Below are positions 27,438-37,337 of a stretch of DNA of 64,000 nucleotides, in pieces. A program made the translations under genes and the position numbers. A model generated the notes under the pieces. That model did no database searches, was not told the origin of the DNA, and saw nothing but the letters and a program-made list of their open reading frames with translations. This DNA comes from Octadecabacter arcticus 238 (lineage in GTDB: Bacteria; Pseudomonadota; Alphaproteobacteria; Rhodobacterales; Rhodobacteraceae): NCBI RefSeq assembly GCF_000155735.2, contig NC_020908.1, positions 1,307,001 to 1,371,000 of the forward strand, in the 5' to 3' direction. Within the stretch, counting starts at the first letter, position 1. Each line of letters starts with the position of its first letter.

Positions 27438-28233
27438 ATGAAAATTATCAGTCTGAATGCATGGGGTGGGCAGGTTTGGCCCGCCCTTGGCAGTTGGATT
27501 GGTCGCTGTGGCGGTAACGTTGTATGCCTGCAAGAAGTCATTCGCCCAAGAGAGCCGAGCCCCCTTGGCTTGCCTATCGCGACGCCCATCGCAGTCTGAA
27601 CCAGCGGTCCGATCTGTTTGGTGACATCAGCGCGACGCTGCCTGATCACAAGGGCGGTTTTTTCCTGTGGCCATGGGGCCATTGTCGGACGCGGGTGGCA
27701 AGACCTATTAATCCCAACATGGGCTTGGCCAATGGGTGGCACCGCGTCTGGACATCCAAACGCGCCAAGACGGGTTTGTGCATAGTGTGTTTCGCACTGG
27801 CGGGTGGGGCATGGACCCTGTGCCGCGTGGCTTTCAGGTCGTTCGCATTGCCCAAAACGGGCGCGCGCGGCCCATCAGGGTTGCGCATTTTCACGGGCTG
27901 CGCAACGTTGGTGGCAAAGGCGATACGCCTGCGAGCGCAGATCAAGCCAAGCGCGCCCTGACGTTGTTGTCACAAATTGCATCCCCGCAAGACGACATCG
28001 TCTTTGCAGGCGATTTCAATGTTTTGTCCGACAGTGAGACATTGGCGATCTTTGCGGATTGTGGTCTGCGCGATCTGGTGGGGCAGCAAGACACGCGCAC
28101 GGCGCTGTGTCCCAAAGCCATCCGGCACGCCAATTACATGCTGGTCACAGCGTCCGTGGACGTGAGATCCTTTGAGGTTCCCGCCAATCCTGTGGTGTCG
28201 GACCATCGCCCATTGATTTTGAGCATTTCCTGA
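27438..28233 (+). pseudogene. Endonuclease/exonuclease/phosphatase family protein, frameshifted
   Basis: Three frames read in turn give one family protein. MKIISLNAWGGQVWP and VVCLQEV come in frame one, LAYRDAHRSLNQRSDLFGDISATLPDHKGGFF in frame two, and GFVHSVFRTGGWG, RVAHFHGL, DIVFAGDFNVL and VSDHRPLILSI in frame three. The shifts fall at a five-C run (27560-27564) and a six-T run (27658-27663). An additional in-frame TAA lies at 27709-27711. Catalytic Glu (QEV), Asn/Asp (GDFNVL) and the final DHRP are all still encoded. The homopolymer positions mean that read error must be considered. Confidence 0.85.
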
Positions 28234-28722
28234 CATCGTATCCGTTAACGGATTACCGCGCCGCTAAATCACATAAGACAACGCAACGTCACACTTTGGC
28301 GTTGTAAAGTGACCCCATCGTCCCCTATGTGTAAAGGACGGGCGGTTGCCATGACGCTTTGCGCAAAAGCCCGGTGAGTTTTTCTGTTTTTGGTTGCAGT
28401 GACCCGATTAAATGATCCCGTCATACCCAAAGACAGACCGAAAGAATGTGGTCCCCTTTGATTGATTTTGGGCGGGATCAGATGAACAGCTCCCGGCGGT
28501 GACGGACATCCTTAATCGCAGGGGCCTTGAACGGGCCACTAATTGGTGGTCGGAGACCAACGCGATGGAACGCGCGACATTATACGGCGAGAGAGCAGGC
28601 GGCCAATTGGCCGCTCGCGCCGCTGTTGCGCGCCTCGCCATAATTGAACACGCCCCAGACAATGCAGCGCCCCCCGGATTATTGTGGGGGTTGCCGCCAA
28701 ATGGCGCGTGGAACAGGACACA
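28234..28722 (+). promoter_or_regulatory. Long leader region upstream of RNase E
   Basis: 489 bases with no supported gene. RNase E genes often have long untranslated leaders used for autoregulation, and this stretch is rich in pairing potential. The perfect 16-base palindrome GCGGCCAATTGGCCGC lies at 28599-28614, and a near-palindrome CCACTAATTGGTGG sits upstream at about 28536. The last 40 bases include a C-rich then G-rich stretch (GCGCCCCCCGG...GTGGGGG) that could fold over the ribosome site. Role inferred, not shown. Confidence 0.4.
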
Positions 28723-31548
28723 ATGGCTAAGAAAATGCTTATCGACGCCACCCACGCGGAAGAAACCCGCGTTGTGGTGGTTGACGGAAACAAGGTTGAG
28801 GAATTCGACTTTGAAACCCAATCCCGCCGCCAGCTTGCTGGCAACATCTACCTCGCAAAAGTAACAAGGGTCGAACCGTCGCTTCAGGCGGCGTTCATTG
28901 ACTATGGCGGCAATCGCCATGGTTTCTTGGCGTTCAACGAAATCCACCCCGATTACTACCAGATTCCGGTGGCCGACCGCCTTGCGCTGATTGCCGAAGA
29001 AAAGGCTTACGCTGAAAGCCAAAAGGCTGAGGCTGAGGCCGAGAAGCCAAAGCGCAGCCGCACACGTACCCGTCGCAAGCCCAAAGCGGCTGAAGTCGAT
29101 GGGCAGGACGCGGTCGCAACTGCTGATCCGGTTGAGACATCCGAGGAAGAAACCTCCGGCGATATTGCTGGTATGGAAACGATTGATCTGAGCGATGACG
29201 AAACTGGCGAGGGATCGTCGCCGATGGAAACTGTCGCTGACACGCCGGTCGACACCCCTGAACAGGGTTCGGGCGACGGCGATGATGTGGCTGACAATGA
29301 GACGGATGGGGACGACTCTGACGGCGGTACGGAAGCCACTGACAAGGACGAAACCATCGAAAGTGTTGCGGATGAAGATGACCATGAAGATGTGCGTCCT
29401 GTTCGCAAGCCACGCCCGAAGCGCTATAAGATACAGGAAGTTATTAAAGTTCGACAAATTCTGTTGATCCAAGTGGTCAAAGAGGAACGCGGCAACAAAG
29501 GTGCGGCCCTGACGACCTACCTGTCATTGGCGGGTCGCTACTGCGTGCTAATGCCGAACACCGCACGTGGCGGCGGCATTTCACGCAAGATCACCGTTGC
29601 GGCAGACCGCAAAAAGCTGAAAGCGATTGCAAATGAAATGGCCGTGCCCGAAGGCGCTGGCCTGATCATCCGCACCGCTGGCAGCCAGCGCACCAAAACC
29701 GAGATCAAGCGCGATTATGAATACCTGCAACGCCTATGGGAACAGATTCGCGAACTGACGCTGCGGTCTTCCGCACCAGCGCAGATCTACGAAGAAGGCA
29801 ACCTGATCAAGCGTTCGATCCGCGATCTGTATTCGAAAGAGATCGACGAAGTGATTGTCGAGGGCGAGGGCGGTTACCGCACGGCCAAGGATTTCATGAA
29901 AATGATCATGCCATCCCACGCTAAGAACGTGATAAACTACAAAGAACAGATGCCGCTTTTTGCGCGTCACCAGATCGAAAGCTACCTGTCGGGCATGTTT
30001 AACCCAACTGTGCAACTGCCATCGGGCGGCTACATCGTGATCGACACGACCGAAGCGCTTGTTGCGGTTGACGTGAACTCCGGTCGCGCCACCAAAGAAG
30101 GTTCGATTGAACAAACGGCAACAAAGACCAACCTTGAGGCCGCGGCAGAAGTCGCGCGTCAACTGCGCCTGCGTGACCTTGCCGGTCTTATCGTCATCGA
30201 CTTTATCGATATGGATGAGCGTAAGAACAACGCTTCCGTAGAAAAGCTGATGAAAGACAAGCTCAAGACCGACCGGGCCCGCATCCAAGTGGGCCGGATT
30301 TCCGGCTTCGGCCTGATGGAAATGTCGCGTCAGCGTTTGCGTCCGGGCATGTTGGAATCAACGACCCAGCCATGTTCGCATTGTCACGGCACAGGCTTGC
30401 TGCGCTCTGACGCTAACGTCGCATTGGGTATTCTGCGCCAGCTGGAAGAAGAAGGTGTGCATGGTCGTTCAAAAGAAGTCTTGATCAAGGCGCCGATCGT
30501 CATTTCCAACTTCTTGACGAACCAGAAACGTGAACACATCGCTCAGATTGAAGCCCGCTATGGCCTGTCCGTGCGCATCGAGTGTGATCCGCATCTTGTA
30601 TCGCCTGATTTCGTGCTTGAGAAATTCAAGACCGCCAGCCGCGTTGTGGCTGAAGTTGAATTGGTGTCGGTGATTTCGTCAGAAACGGCTGTTATGGCTG
30701 AAGTAGACGATGCCCCGATGGAAGAGGCTGAGATTGAAGTGACCGCATCCGTTGAGGCCAAGACCGAGGGTCACAGCGTAGCGCCTGAATCGCAAGACGG
30801 TGACGCGCCGACCAAAAAACGCCGTCGGCGCCGTCGTCGTCGTCGCGGTAGCGGCGGTGGTGAAAACGCCGAGGCCAACGGTGAGCACGCAGCACACAAC
30901 GATGGCGATGCGGCGGTGGTCGTGAAATCGGACACGCTGGCTGACGTCACGCCAAGCGATCAGGGCGAAACCCCGGTCGTTGATGCAGTCGTTGACGCAG
31001 TTGCGGTTGAAGATGCGCCCAAGCCAAAGCGCACACGCACCCGTCGCAAGAAAGCGGATGCACCTGTCGAAAGTGCGGAAGTGACGGAGATCGTCGAGGC
31101 CGCCTTGGTTGAGGCGGCAAGTGCGGAGGCTGCGGCGGAAGACGCGCCCAAGCCTAAGCGGACCCGATCACGTCGCAAGAAGGCCGACGATGTGCCAAGC
31201 GATGACGCACCAGCGGCACCTGTTGCAGAAGCAGCGCCAGTGGGTGCACCTGCTGCAAAGCCCAAACGCGCGCCGCGCAGTCGCAAGAAACCGGCTGCTG
31301 CAGTGGATGATACTGCGGTTGCGGAAACGCCGGCTGAACCAATTGCTGCGTTTCCTGCTGAAACGCCGGAACCGGTGGTGGCAGATAAGCCTAAGCGTGT
31401 GCGCAAAACCACGTCCAAGCCAAAGGTTGAACCTGAGGTGGCCCCAGCCGCCGAACCAGTACCAGCACCAGCCGAGGCTGTTGTGGAAGACGCGCCGGTT
31501 GCCGATGATGCGCCCAAAAAGCGCGGTTGGTGGTCTTTGGGACGCTAA
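28723..31548 (+). CDS. rne: Ribonuclease E
   Basis: Endoribonuclease of the degradosome, 941 aa. The S1 domain starts at MAKKMLIDATHAEETRVVVVD and carries the usual alphaproteobacterial acidic insertion (about residues 95-230). The catalytic DNase-like part has VAVDVNSGRATKEGSIEQT and DFIDMDERKN (metal Asp residues). The zinc link is CSHCHGTG. The C-terminal 280 residues are low complexity: Ala/Pro/Glu stretches alternate with basic KPKRTRTRRKKAD repeats (RNA-binding or scaffold), ending KKRGWWSLGR. The start at ATG 28723 was chosen over a GTG at 28684 because the family begins with MAKKMLIDA. A terminator follows. Confidence 0.96.
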   Translation: MAKKMLIDATHAEETRVVVVDGNKVEEFDFETQSRRQLAGNIYLAKVTRVEPSLQAAFIDYGGNRHGFLAFNEIHPDYYQIPVADRLALIAEEKAYAESQKAEAEAEKPKRSRTRTRRKPKAAEVDGQDAVATADPVETSEEETSGDIAGMETIDLSDDETGEGSSPMETVADTPVDTPEQGSGDGDDVADNETDGDDSDGGTEATDKDETIESVADEDDHEDVRPVRKPRPKRYKIQEVIKVRQILLIQVVKEERGNKGAALTTYLSLAGRYCVLMPNTARGGGISRKITVAADRKKLKAIANEMAVPEGAGLIIRTAGSQRTKTEIKRDYEYLQRLWEQIRELTLRSSAPAQIYEEGNLIKRSIRDLYSKEIDEVIVEGEGGYRTAKDFMKMIMPSHAKNVINYKEQMPLFARHQIESYLSGMFNPTVQLPSGGYIVIDTTEALVAVDVNSGRATKEGSIEQTATKTNLEAAAEVARQLRLRDLAGLIVIDFIDMDERKNNASVEKLMKDKLKTDRARIQVGRISGFGLMEMSRQRLRPGMLESTTQPCSHCHGTGLLRSDANVALGILRQLEEEGVHGRSKEVLIKAPIVISNFLTNQKREHIAQIEARYGLSVRIECDPHLVSPDFVLEKFKTASRVVAEVELVSVISSETAVMAEVDDAPMEEAEIEVTASVEAKTEGHSVAPESQDGDAPTKKRRRRRRRRRGSGGGENAEANGEHAAHNDGDAAVVVKSDTLADVTPSDQGETPVVDAVVDAVAVEDAPKPKRTRTRRKKADAPVESAEVTEIVEAALVEAASAEAAAEDAPKPKRTRSRRKKADDVPSDDAPAAPVAEAAPVGAPAAKPKRAPRSRKKPAAAVDDTAVAETPAEPIAAFPAETPEPVVADKPKRVRKTTSKPKVEPEVAPAAEPVPAPAEAVVEDAPVADDAPKKRGWWSLGR

Positions 31549-31586
31549 CGTATCGCTTGAGAAACGCCCGCTAAGGCGCTGACATC

Positions 31587-31622
31587 AAACGCCGCTCCGT
31601 TCATACGGGGCGGCGTTTTTTA
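31587..31622 (+). terminator. Rho-independent terminator after rne
   Basis: AACGCCGCTCCG pairs with CGGGGCGGCGTT around a six-base loop, followed directly by a T-run. It lies 38 bases downstream of the rne stop. Confidence 0.9.
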
Positions 31623-31652
31623 TGGCAACGTCGTCTGTTTAATCACGTAAAT

Positions 31653-31850
31653 CTAGTGCCTGCCTGCGTTAGACTGCGACACCAATTGGTGTCCCGCCTC
31701 AACGCAAAAGTGCGGGATATCTATAATCGCAATCGGATCATCTGCCCAAACAGTGACAACCGTGCCGGTTGGTGCGTCGCGCAGCACCTTGGCGACTTTC
31801 AAAACCGGCAACGGACATTTCAAGCCGCGCGTATCAACAATTTCTTCCAT
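31653..31850 (-). CDS. TusA/SirA-family sulfurtransferase
   Basis: 65-aa small sulfur carrier. The N-terminal DTRGLKCPLPVLKVAKVL contains the CPxP motif whose Cys carries persulfide sulfur. A beta-strand VVTVWADDP and an IPHFCVEAGHQLV segment complete the fold. The ATG at 31850 matches the family start; the frame extends further to 31886. It converges on rne and its terminator, and is divergent from ccdA, a redox-related neighbour. Confidence 0.88.
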   Translation of the reverse strand: MEEIVDTRGLKCPLPVLKVAKVLRDAPTGTVVTVWADDPIAIIDIPHFCVEAGHQLVSQSNAGRH

Positions 31851-31984
31851 TTCAAAGACGTGCCCCGCGTTGAGCCAAATGTCCACCAGTTCGAAACACG
31901 TCTCAAACGAATTAAAACACGTTTCAACGATGATGTGACCATCTGCACAGTGACGCCGCGGGCACAGCCAGTTAAAATGGATTT

Positions 31985-32740
31985 ATGTTTGAAACAGAAA
32001 CCTTCCTCTTGGCCTCGTTGCTTCCCGCGCTTTTGGTGGCATTTTCGGCAGGTATCCTGTCGTTCCTAAGCCCCTGTGTGTTACCAATCGTGCCGCCGTA
32101 TCTGGCCTATATGGGCGGCGTCAGCGTCACGGATATGGAAGACAACCGCGCCGCACGCGGGCGCGCTGTGGTTGCGTCTTTGTTTTTTGTGCTGGGCCTG
32201 TCGACGGTGTTCCTGATCCTCGGCGCAGGTGCATCGGCGCTTGGTCGCGCGTTCGCATCCTACCGTCCATATCTTGAGGTCGGGGCGGGTGTTGTTGTCG
32301 TCATCTTTGGTCTGCATTTCCTTGGCCTGTTTCGGCTGAAATTTCTGGATCGTGAAATGCGCATGGACGCGGGGGATCAAGGTGGATCGGCGTTTGGCGC
32401 TTACTTCCTCGGTTTGGCGTTTGCGTTCGGATGGACGCCGTGCCTCGGGCCCATCCTGAGCGCGATCCTCAGCCTCGCGGGGGGCCAAGCAGACGTCAGC
32501 AAGGGTGTAATGCTGCTTGGCGTCTATGCTATCGGACTGGGCGTGCCGTTTGTGTTAGTGGCGGCATTCTTCCCGCAAATGAAACGCCCAATGGCGTGGA
32601 TGAAACGCAACATGGGGGTGATCGAAAAGACGTCCGGCGTGTTGTTGGTCGTCGTCGGGCTGGCCATGGCCACCGGATTCATGTCGATGTTCTCTTTCTG
32701 GATGCTCGAGACGTTACCGTTCCTTGCGATCTTTGGCTAG
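31985..32740 (+). CDS. ccdA: Cytochrome c biogenesis protein CcdA
   Basis: 251-aa inner-membrane thiol transporter that carries reducing equivalents to the periplasm for cytochrome c maturation. Six membrane segments are visible. The first redox Cys is in LSFLSPCVLPIVPPYLAYMGG and the second is in FGWTPCLGPILSAIL, both within helices as required. Divergent from the TusA-like gene. Confidence 0.93.
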   Translation: MFETETFLLASLLPALLVAFSAGILSFLSPCVLPIVPPYLAYMGGVSVTDMEDNRAARGRAVVASLFFVLGLSTVFLILGAGASALGRAFASYRPYLEVGAGVVVVIFGLHFLGLFRLKFLDREMRMDAGDQGGSAFGAYFLGLAFAFGWTPCLGPILSAILSLAGGQADVSKGVMLLGVYAIGLGVPFVLVAAFFPQMKRPMAWMKRNMGVIEKTSGVLLVVVGLAMATGFMSMFSFWMLETLPFLAIFG

Positions 32741-32803
32741 TAATTTACTTAATTCTGCCGAAATTGATGCCTATAGTACCTTCAAACTAGGGACAGGCGC
32801 GCG

Positions 32804-34135
32804 ATGGAACAGACACCACAATCACCCGTGAAACGAACGGTCAGAAACCGCAGGGTGTTCTATATTCCGGGCTATGATCCGATCCATCCACGCCGCTACC
32901 GTGAGTTGTATCGCACTGAATCCGCGGCACAATCTTCAATATCGGGATACGACATTGGGATCGCGCCCAAAAAAGGTGAACATTACGGCTGGCGTGTGGA
33001 ATCGCGCATGGACGGGCAGTCTGTTGATGCGCAGGTTGAGGTGCTTGTCTGGTCCGACATTGTGCGCAATTCAATGGCTTCGACTATTCCCGCAACCTAT
33101 CTGCAACTGGTGCGAACTGCGTTCATATATATTGGATCAGGCGCATTGCGCCGTTTGATGTGGTTGCGCAAGGGGCCAGTGATTGCGGCGTTGTACCCCG
33201 TGGGAATGTTGCTTTTGAAATTGCTGGTCGCGGTTCTGCTTGGACTGTTGGCGGGTAAAGTGTTGGGTTGGACGCTGACATCGGGTGCGCGTGCGTTAAT
33301 AGGTTTGATCGGCAACGGCGATGCGTCGGATCTCAATTTCTCAACTTTGTATGCGGGCCGCATGGTTGCGCAATGGGCTGTGGGCGCATGGATCGCTTTC
33401 ATGATTTTGCGGTGGTTCAAAAAGAAAGACGGCAAGATTTTCGCATACTACCTCATGCATGACTATGCTTATGCAGCACAATCAAAGGGCGCTAACCCAC
33501 CCGAGCTTGAAGACCGGATGGCTAATTTTCGCCGCGCAATTTCGGCCGCTTTGGACGATGATGTAGACGAAGTTTTGGTCGTTAGCCATTCATCCGGTGC
33601 GCATTTGGCGGTGTCGATCCTTGCGGATCTAATTCGTGAAGGTGGGGTCCCCAAACAGGGTCCTGCGCTTGGTTTCTTGAGCCTTGGCTAAGTTGTGCCG
33701 ATGGTCAGTTTTCTGCCCAAAGCTGATCGTTTGCGCGCCGATCTGCATTATTTGTCCTCCCGCGATGAATTGACTTGGGTTGACGTAACCGCTCCCGGTG
33801 ATGGCTGCGCGTTTGCGCTGTGTGATCCGGTTGCGGTGTCCGGCGTGGCACCGGATGGGCAGAAATGGCCGCTGGTGATTTCGGCAGCCTTCACGCAAAC
33901 CCTAAGCCCTGAACGCTGGAAAGAGTTGCGCTGGAAGTTCTTCCGACTGCATTTTCAGTATCTCTGTGCGTTCGACCGTGTTGGGTACTACGACTATTTC
34001 AGCATTACAGCGGGGCCACAAACGCTGGCAGACCGCTTTGCGGGTCGCGCCCTGTCCAAATCACGCATTGACGTCGCCGCGTCCAAGTTTACCAGTATGA
34101 ACTCTGATCCCGCCAAAACCCCCCTCACGTCCTGA
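32804..34135 (+). pseudogene. Membrane-anchored alpha/beta-hydrolase-like protein with an in-frame TAA
   Basis: The frame runs from ATG 32804 through 295 codons to TAA at 33689-33691, and continues in the same frame to TGA 34135 (444 codons in all). The N-terminal RRVFYIPGYDPIHPRRYRELYR is a hydrolase-like start. Two hydrophobic segments lie around residues 125-160 and 200-215. VVSHSSGAHLAVSILADLI is the nucleophile elbow. The part after the stop (VVPMVSFLPKADRLRADL, DGCAFALCDPVAVSG) reads as the rest of the same protein. A CAA (Gln) to TAA change explains it. The N-terminal product lacks the last third. Confidence 0.8.
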
Positions 34136-35448
34136 AAAGGTTTCCCTTTGGCGCTATCTGAAATTGTTTCGCCAAGACATCCTGTCGGCGCAACCGGCAA
34201 AGCTGTACCGCGCGTGGATGGCCGAATTTCGCACGCCATTCTTTCGCAGCTATTTGGTGAACGATCCGGCGCTGGTAAAACGGGTCCTGAAAGAACGCCC
34301 CGATGATTTCCCGAAATCTGATCGCGTCGGCGCAGGGTTGCGTCCGTTGTTGGGCAATTCAGTTTTTCTGACCAACGGAGAGACTTGGAAACGTCAGCGC
34401 CGCATCATTGATCCCGCATTTGAGGGGGGGGCGTCTGCGCGGCACGTATGGCGCGATGTATGCCGCAGGCGAGGCAGCGGTTGCACGAATGGCCGCGAAT
34501 ACCGGCGTGCAGGATATCGAACCCGAAACGTCCCACGCTGCTGCTGACGTGATCTTTCGCACGCTGTTTTCGATCCCGATTGAAGACGAAACCGCGACAG
34601 CCGTGTTTGAGAAATTCCGTGATCATCAGCGCACGCAGCCAATTTTAAACTTGCGCGCTTTTATTCCCGGTCCGCGCTGGATGCCGCGGTTTTTCAGCCG
34701 CGCGACCAAATCCACGGCGCGCGATATTCGTCGACTGATCACCGATCTGACAGAACGGCGGATGTTTGAAATTGACGCGGGAACGGCGCCCGATGATCTT
34801 GCGACCAAAATCATGTCGACCGCCGATCCGGTCACAGGCCAGACGTTCAGCACGCAAGAAATGGTTGATCAGGTGGCGATTTTCTTCCTCGCAGGGCATG
34901 AAACCAGCGCGTCGGCCTTGGCGTGGACATTGTATTTGTTGGCGATGCATCCCGAATGGCAAGACAGATTGGCGGTTGAGGCAGCGGCCGTTACGCCCGA
35001 TTTTGCCAGTGTGTCAAAACTGCGCCTCAGCCGTGATGTGTTTCGCGAAGGTTTGCGTCTGTATCCGCCGGTTCCGATGATGGTGCGCGAAACCAAATGT
35101 CGCGAAGAGATGCGGGGCCGCGCCGCACCAAAAGGTGCGCAGATCGTGCTATCGCCGTGGCATCTGCATCGACATGAACGTTTGTGGGACAATCCTGACG
35201 GGTTTGATCCGACGCGGTGGGGCACTGAAAACGGCAAGCAATGCCAGCGTGTCGCCTATATTCCGTTTTCTGCCGGACCGCGCGTCTGCACTGGCGCGGG
35301 GTTCGCCATGGTCGAGGGGCCACTATTGTTGTCGATGCTGGTCGCGCGGTTCCGGTTTGAATTGACTGACCGAGTTCCTGTCCCCGTCGCACATTTGACG
35401 CTGCGCGCGAAAGACGGGATTTGGCTGAAGATCACGGAACGGGATTAG
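34097..35448 (+). pseudogene. Cytochrome P450, two +1 frameshifts
   Basis: Starting at ATG 34097 and removing one C from the six-C run (34119-34124) gives a natural N-terminus that reads into SLWRYLKLFRQDILSAQ. Removing one G from the eight-G run (34424-34431) joins DPAFEGG to RLRGTYGAMY. After both corrections the protein is a full P450: I-helix AGHETSASALAW, K-helix EGLRLYPP (ExxR), PERF-like FDPTRWG and heme-binding FSAGPRVCTGAGFAMVEG with the Cys ligand. Both shifts lie in homopolymers, so either slippage or read error is possible. It overlaps the decayed hydrolase gene. Confidence 0.85.
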
Positions 35449-35677
35449 GGCCTTCGCTTTTCAGGGCGTTCAGCACAAATACTCGGATGGCGGACGCAAG
35501 TCCGATATCGCCGCGGGCTTCGTCAATCTCAATAGCCAACCCGTTTAGGGTTTGATTACGCTGAGCGGCGATGCGGCGAAATTCCTGCCAAAATTCCGGC
35601 TCTAACGAAATCGACGTGCGGTGTCCGCGCAGGGTGACGGAATGTTTGGCAGGGCGCTGTTGTGGACCTGTGGTCAT
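35432..35677 (-). CDS. Ribbon-helix-helix domain protein
   Basis: 81 aa. The central part SVTLRGHRTSISLEPEFWQEFRRIAAQRNQTLNGLAIEID fits the RHH_4-type ribbon-helix-helix, a small DNA-binding or regulatory fold common in alphaproteobacteria. It is last in the fumC-DUF4169-RHH leftward operon; its ATG overlaps the DUF4169 stop (ATGA). It converges on the P450 frame with a 17-base overlap. Target unknown. Confidence 0.83.
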   Translation of the reverse strand: MTTGPQQRPAKHSVTLRGHRTSISLEPEFWQEFRRIAAQRNQTLNGLAIEIDEARGDIGLASAIRVFVLNALKSEGPNPVP

Positions 35678-35850
35678 TCGTCCTCGAATTTTAGCTGATC
35701 AAGCTGGAACTTGGCGCGACCGGCACGGGCGGTTTCGGCCAGCCGCTCCGCCTTGGTGCGGCCAAACTTGGTGGCATTCACGTCAGCTTCGGCTTTTTTA
35801 GCAGTGAGTTCGCGAGCCTTTTTGATTTTGTTAAGGTTAACAATGTTCAT
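35674..35850 (-). CDS. DUF4169 family small basic protein
   Basis: 58 aa, MNIVNLNKIKKARELTAKKA and on to KFEDE. Lysine/arginine- and alanine-rich, predicted helical. The family is of unknown function and typically sits between fumC and an RHH gene in Rhodobacterales. The start directly abuts the fumC stop with no gap, and its own stop overlaps the RHH start, so translation of the three is probably coupled. Confidence 0.85.
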   Translation of the reverse strand: MNIVNLNKIKKARELTAKKAEADVNATKFGRTKAERLAETARAGRAKFQLDQLKFEDE

Positions 35851-37242
35851 CTATTTCGGGCCGATCATGTCTTCTGGGCGCACGACGCGATCAAAGGTTT
35901 CTTCATCAACAAATCCAAGTGCGACTGCTTCGACCCTTAGGGTCGTGCCGTTCTTATGGGCGGTCTTGGCGACTTTGGTGGCGTTGTCGTAGCCGATTTC
36001 GGGTGCCAGTGCCGTGACCAACATCAGCGATTCTTTCATCAGCGTGTCGATTCGCGCCTCATTGGCTTCGGTGCCCGCAAGCATCCGTAGGGTGAAACTG
36101 TCCGCCGCGTCACCCAAAAGCTGCATGGATTGCAACAGGTTATACGACATCATCGGGTTGTAGACGTTAAGTTCAAAGTGTCCTTGCGATCCAGCAAAGC
36201 CAATCGCCGCATCATTGCCAAGGATATGGGCGCAAACCTGCGTCATGGCTTCGGCTTGGGTCGGGTTCACTTTGCCGGGCATGATCGAACTTCCGGGTTC
36301 GTTTTCGGGCAAGATCAATTCGCCCAAACCGGATCGCGGACCAGAACCAAGGAACCGCATGTCATTGGCAATTTTGTAGCACGCCATGGCCACGGATTTG
36401 ATCGCACCTGACATGAATACCATGGCGTCATGGGCGGCCAATGCCTCAAATTTATTGGGGGCAGTGATGAACGGCAAGCCAACGATATCGGCCATATGTG
36501 CCGCGACAGTGGTGTCCCAGCCTTTGGCAGTGTTCAAGCCGGTGCCAACAGCTGTGCCGCCTTGTGCGAGCTCATAAATGCCAGGCAAGGCCAGTTTGAT
36601 GCGCATGATACCATTGCGCACCTGCATGGCATAGCCGGAAAATTCCTGCCCCAATGTCAGCGGTGTCGCGTCTTGTGTGTGGGTGCGCCCGATCTTGATG
36701 ATGTCTTTGAACTTGACGGCCTTGGCGTCCAACTCATCCGCCAGCTTTTCCAAACCGGGCAGCATGACGTCGCGGGTCGTCATGGCTGCGGCGATGTGCA
36801 TGGCCGTCGGGAATGTGTCGTTTGACGACTGGCCCATGTTGCAATGATCATTGGGGTGGACGGGCGATTTGGACCCGATTTCGCCACCCAGCATTTCGAT
36901 TGCGCGGTTTGAGATGACTTCATTGGCGTTCATATTGCTTTGCGTGCCAGACCCTGTCTGCCAGACAACCAATGGGAAATGATCATCAAGCTTACCGTCG
37001 ATTACTTCAGTGGCAGCCGCGATGATGGCGTCCGCCAAAGTCCCGTCAAGCTTGCCCGAAGCCTTGTTTGCCATCGCACAAGCCTTTTTGATGACGCCCA
37101 ATGCGCACACGATCGCGACCGGCTGCTTTTCCCAACCGATAGGGAAGTTCATCAAAGATCGCTGCGTCTGCGCGCCCCAATAACGGTCACTTTGGACCTC
37201 AAGCGGGCCAAAGCTGTCGGTTTCAGTACGGGAATTGGTCAT
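35851..37242 (-). CDS. fumC: Class II fumarate hydratase
   Basis: TCA-cycle enzyme that hydrates fumarate to L-malate; it is iron-independent and oxygen-stable. 463 aa. Signature segments are [43 protein letters not shown] (catalytic His region), [20 protein letters not shown], and the flexible loop [16 protein letters not shown] with the catalytic Ser. First gene of a three-gene leftward operon. Confidence 0.97.
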   Translation of the reverse strand: MTNSRTETDSFGPLEVQSDRYWGAQTQRSLMNFPIGWEKQPVAIVCALGVIKKACAMANKASGKLDGTLADAIIAAATEVIDGKLDDHFPLVVWQTGSGTQSNMNANEVISNRAIEMLGGEIGSKSPVHPNDHCNMGQSSNDTFPTAMHIAAAMTTRDVMLPGLEKLADELDAKAVKFKDIIKIGRTHTQDATPLTLGQEFSGYAMQVRNGIMRIKLALPGIYELAQGGTAVGTGLNTAKGWDTTVAAHMADIVGLPFITAPNKFEALAAHDAMVFMSGAIKSVAMACYKIANDMRFLGSGPRSGLGELILPENEPGSSIMPGKVNPTQAEAMTQVCAHILGNDAAIGFAGSQGHFELNVYNPMMSYNLLQSMQLLGDAADSFTLRMLAGTEANEARIDTLMKESLMLVTALAPEIGYDNATKVAKTAHKNGTTLRVEAVALGFVDEETFDRVVRPEDMIGPK

Positions 37243-37337
37243 GGGGTCGTCCTCACGCAGGGGAATGTGGTTCTGTATACAGTCGTATGCCGTTTAATGG
37301 TGAGACCCGTGCATCGCAACTAAACAATGCGCGCAAA

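Noticed and set aside
30960..31517. Ala/Ser/Gly-rich minus-strand frame of 185 codons
   Set aside because: It is the antisense shadow of the low-complexity RNase E tail; no start context or motif.
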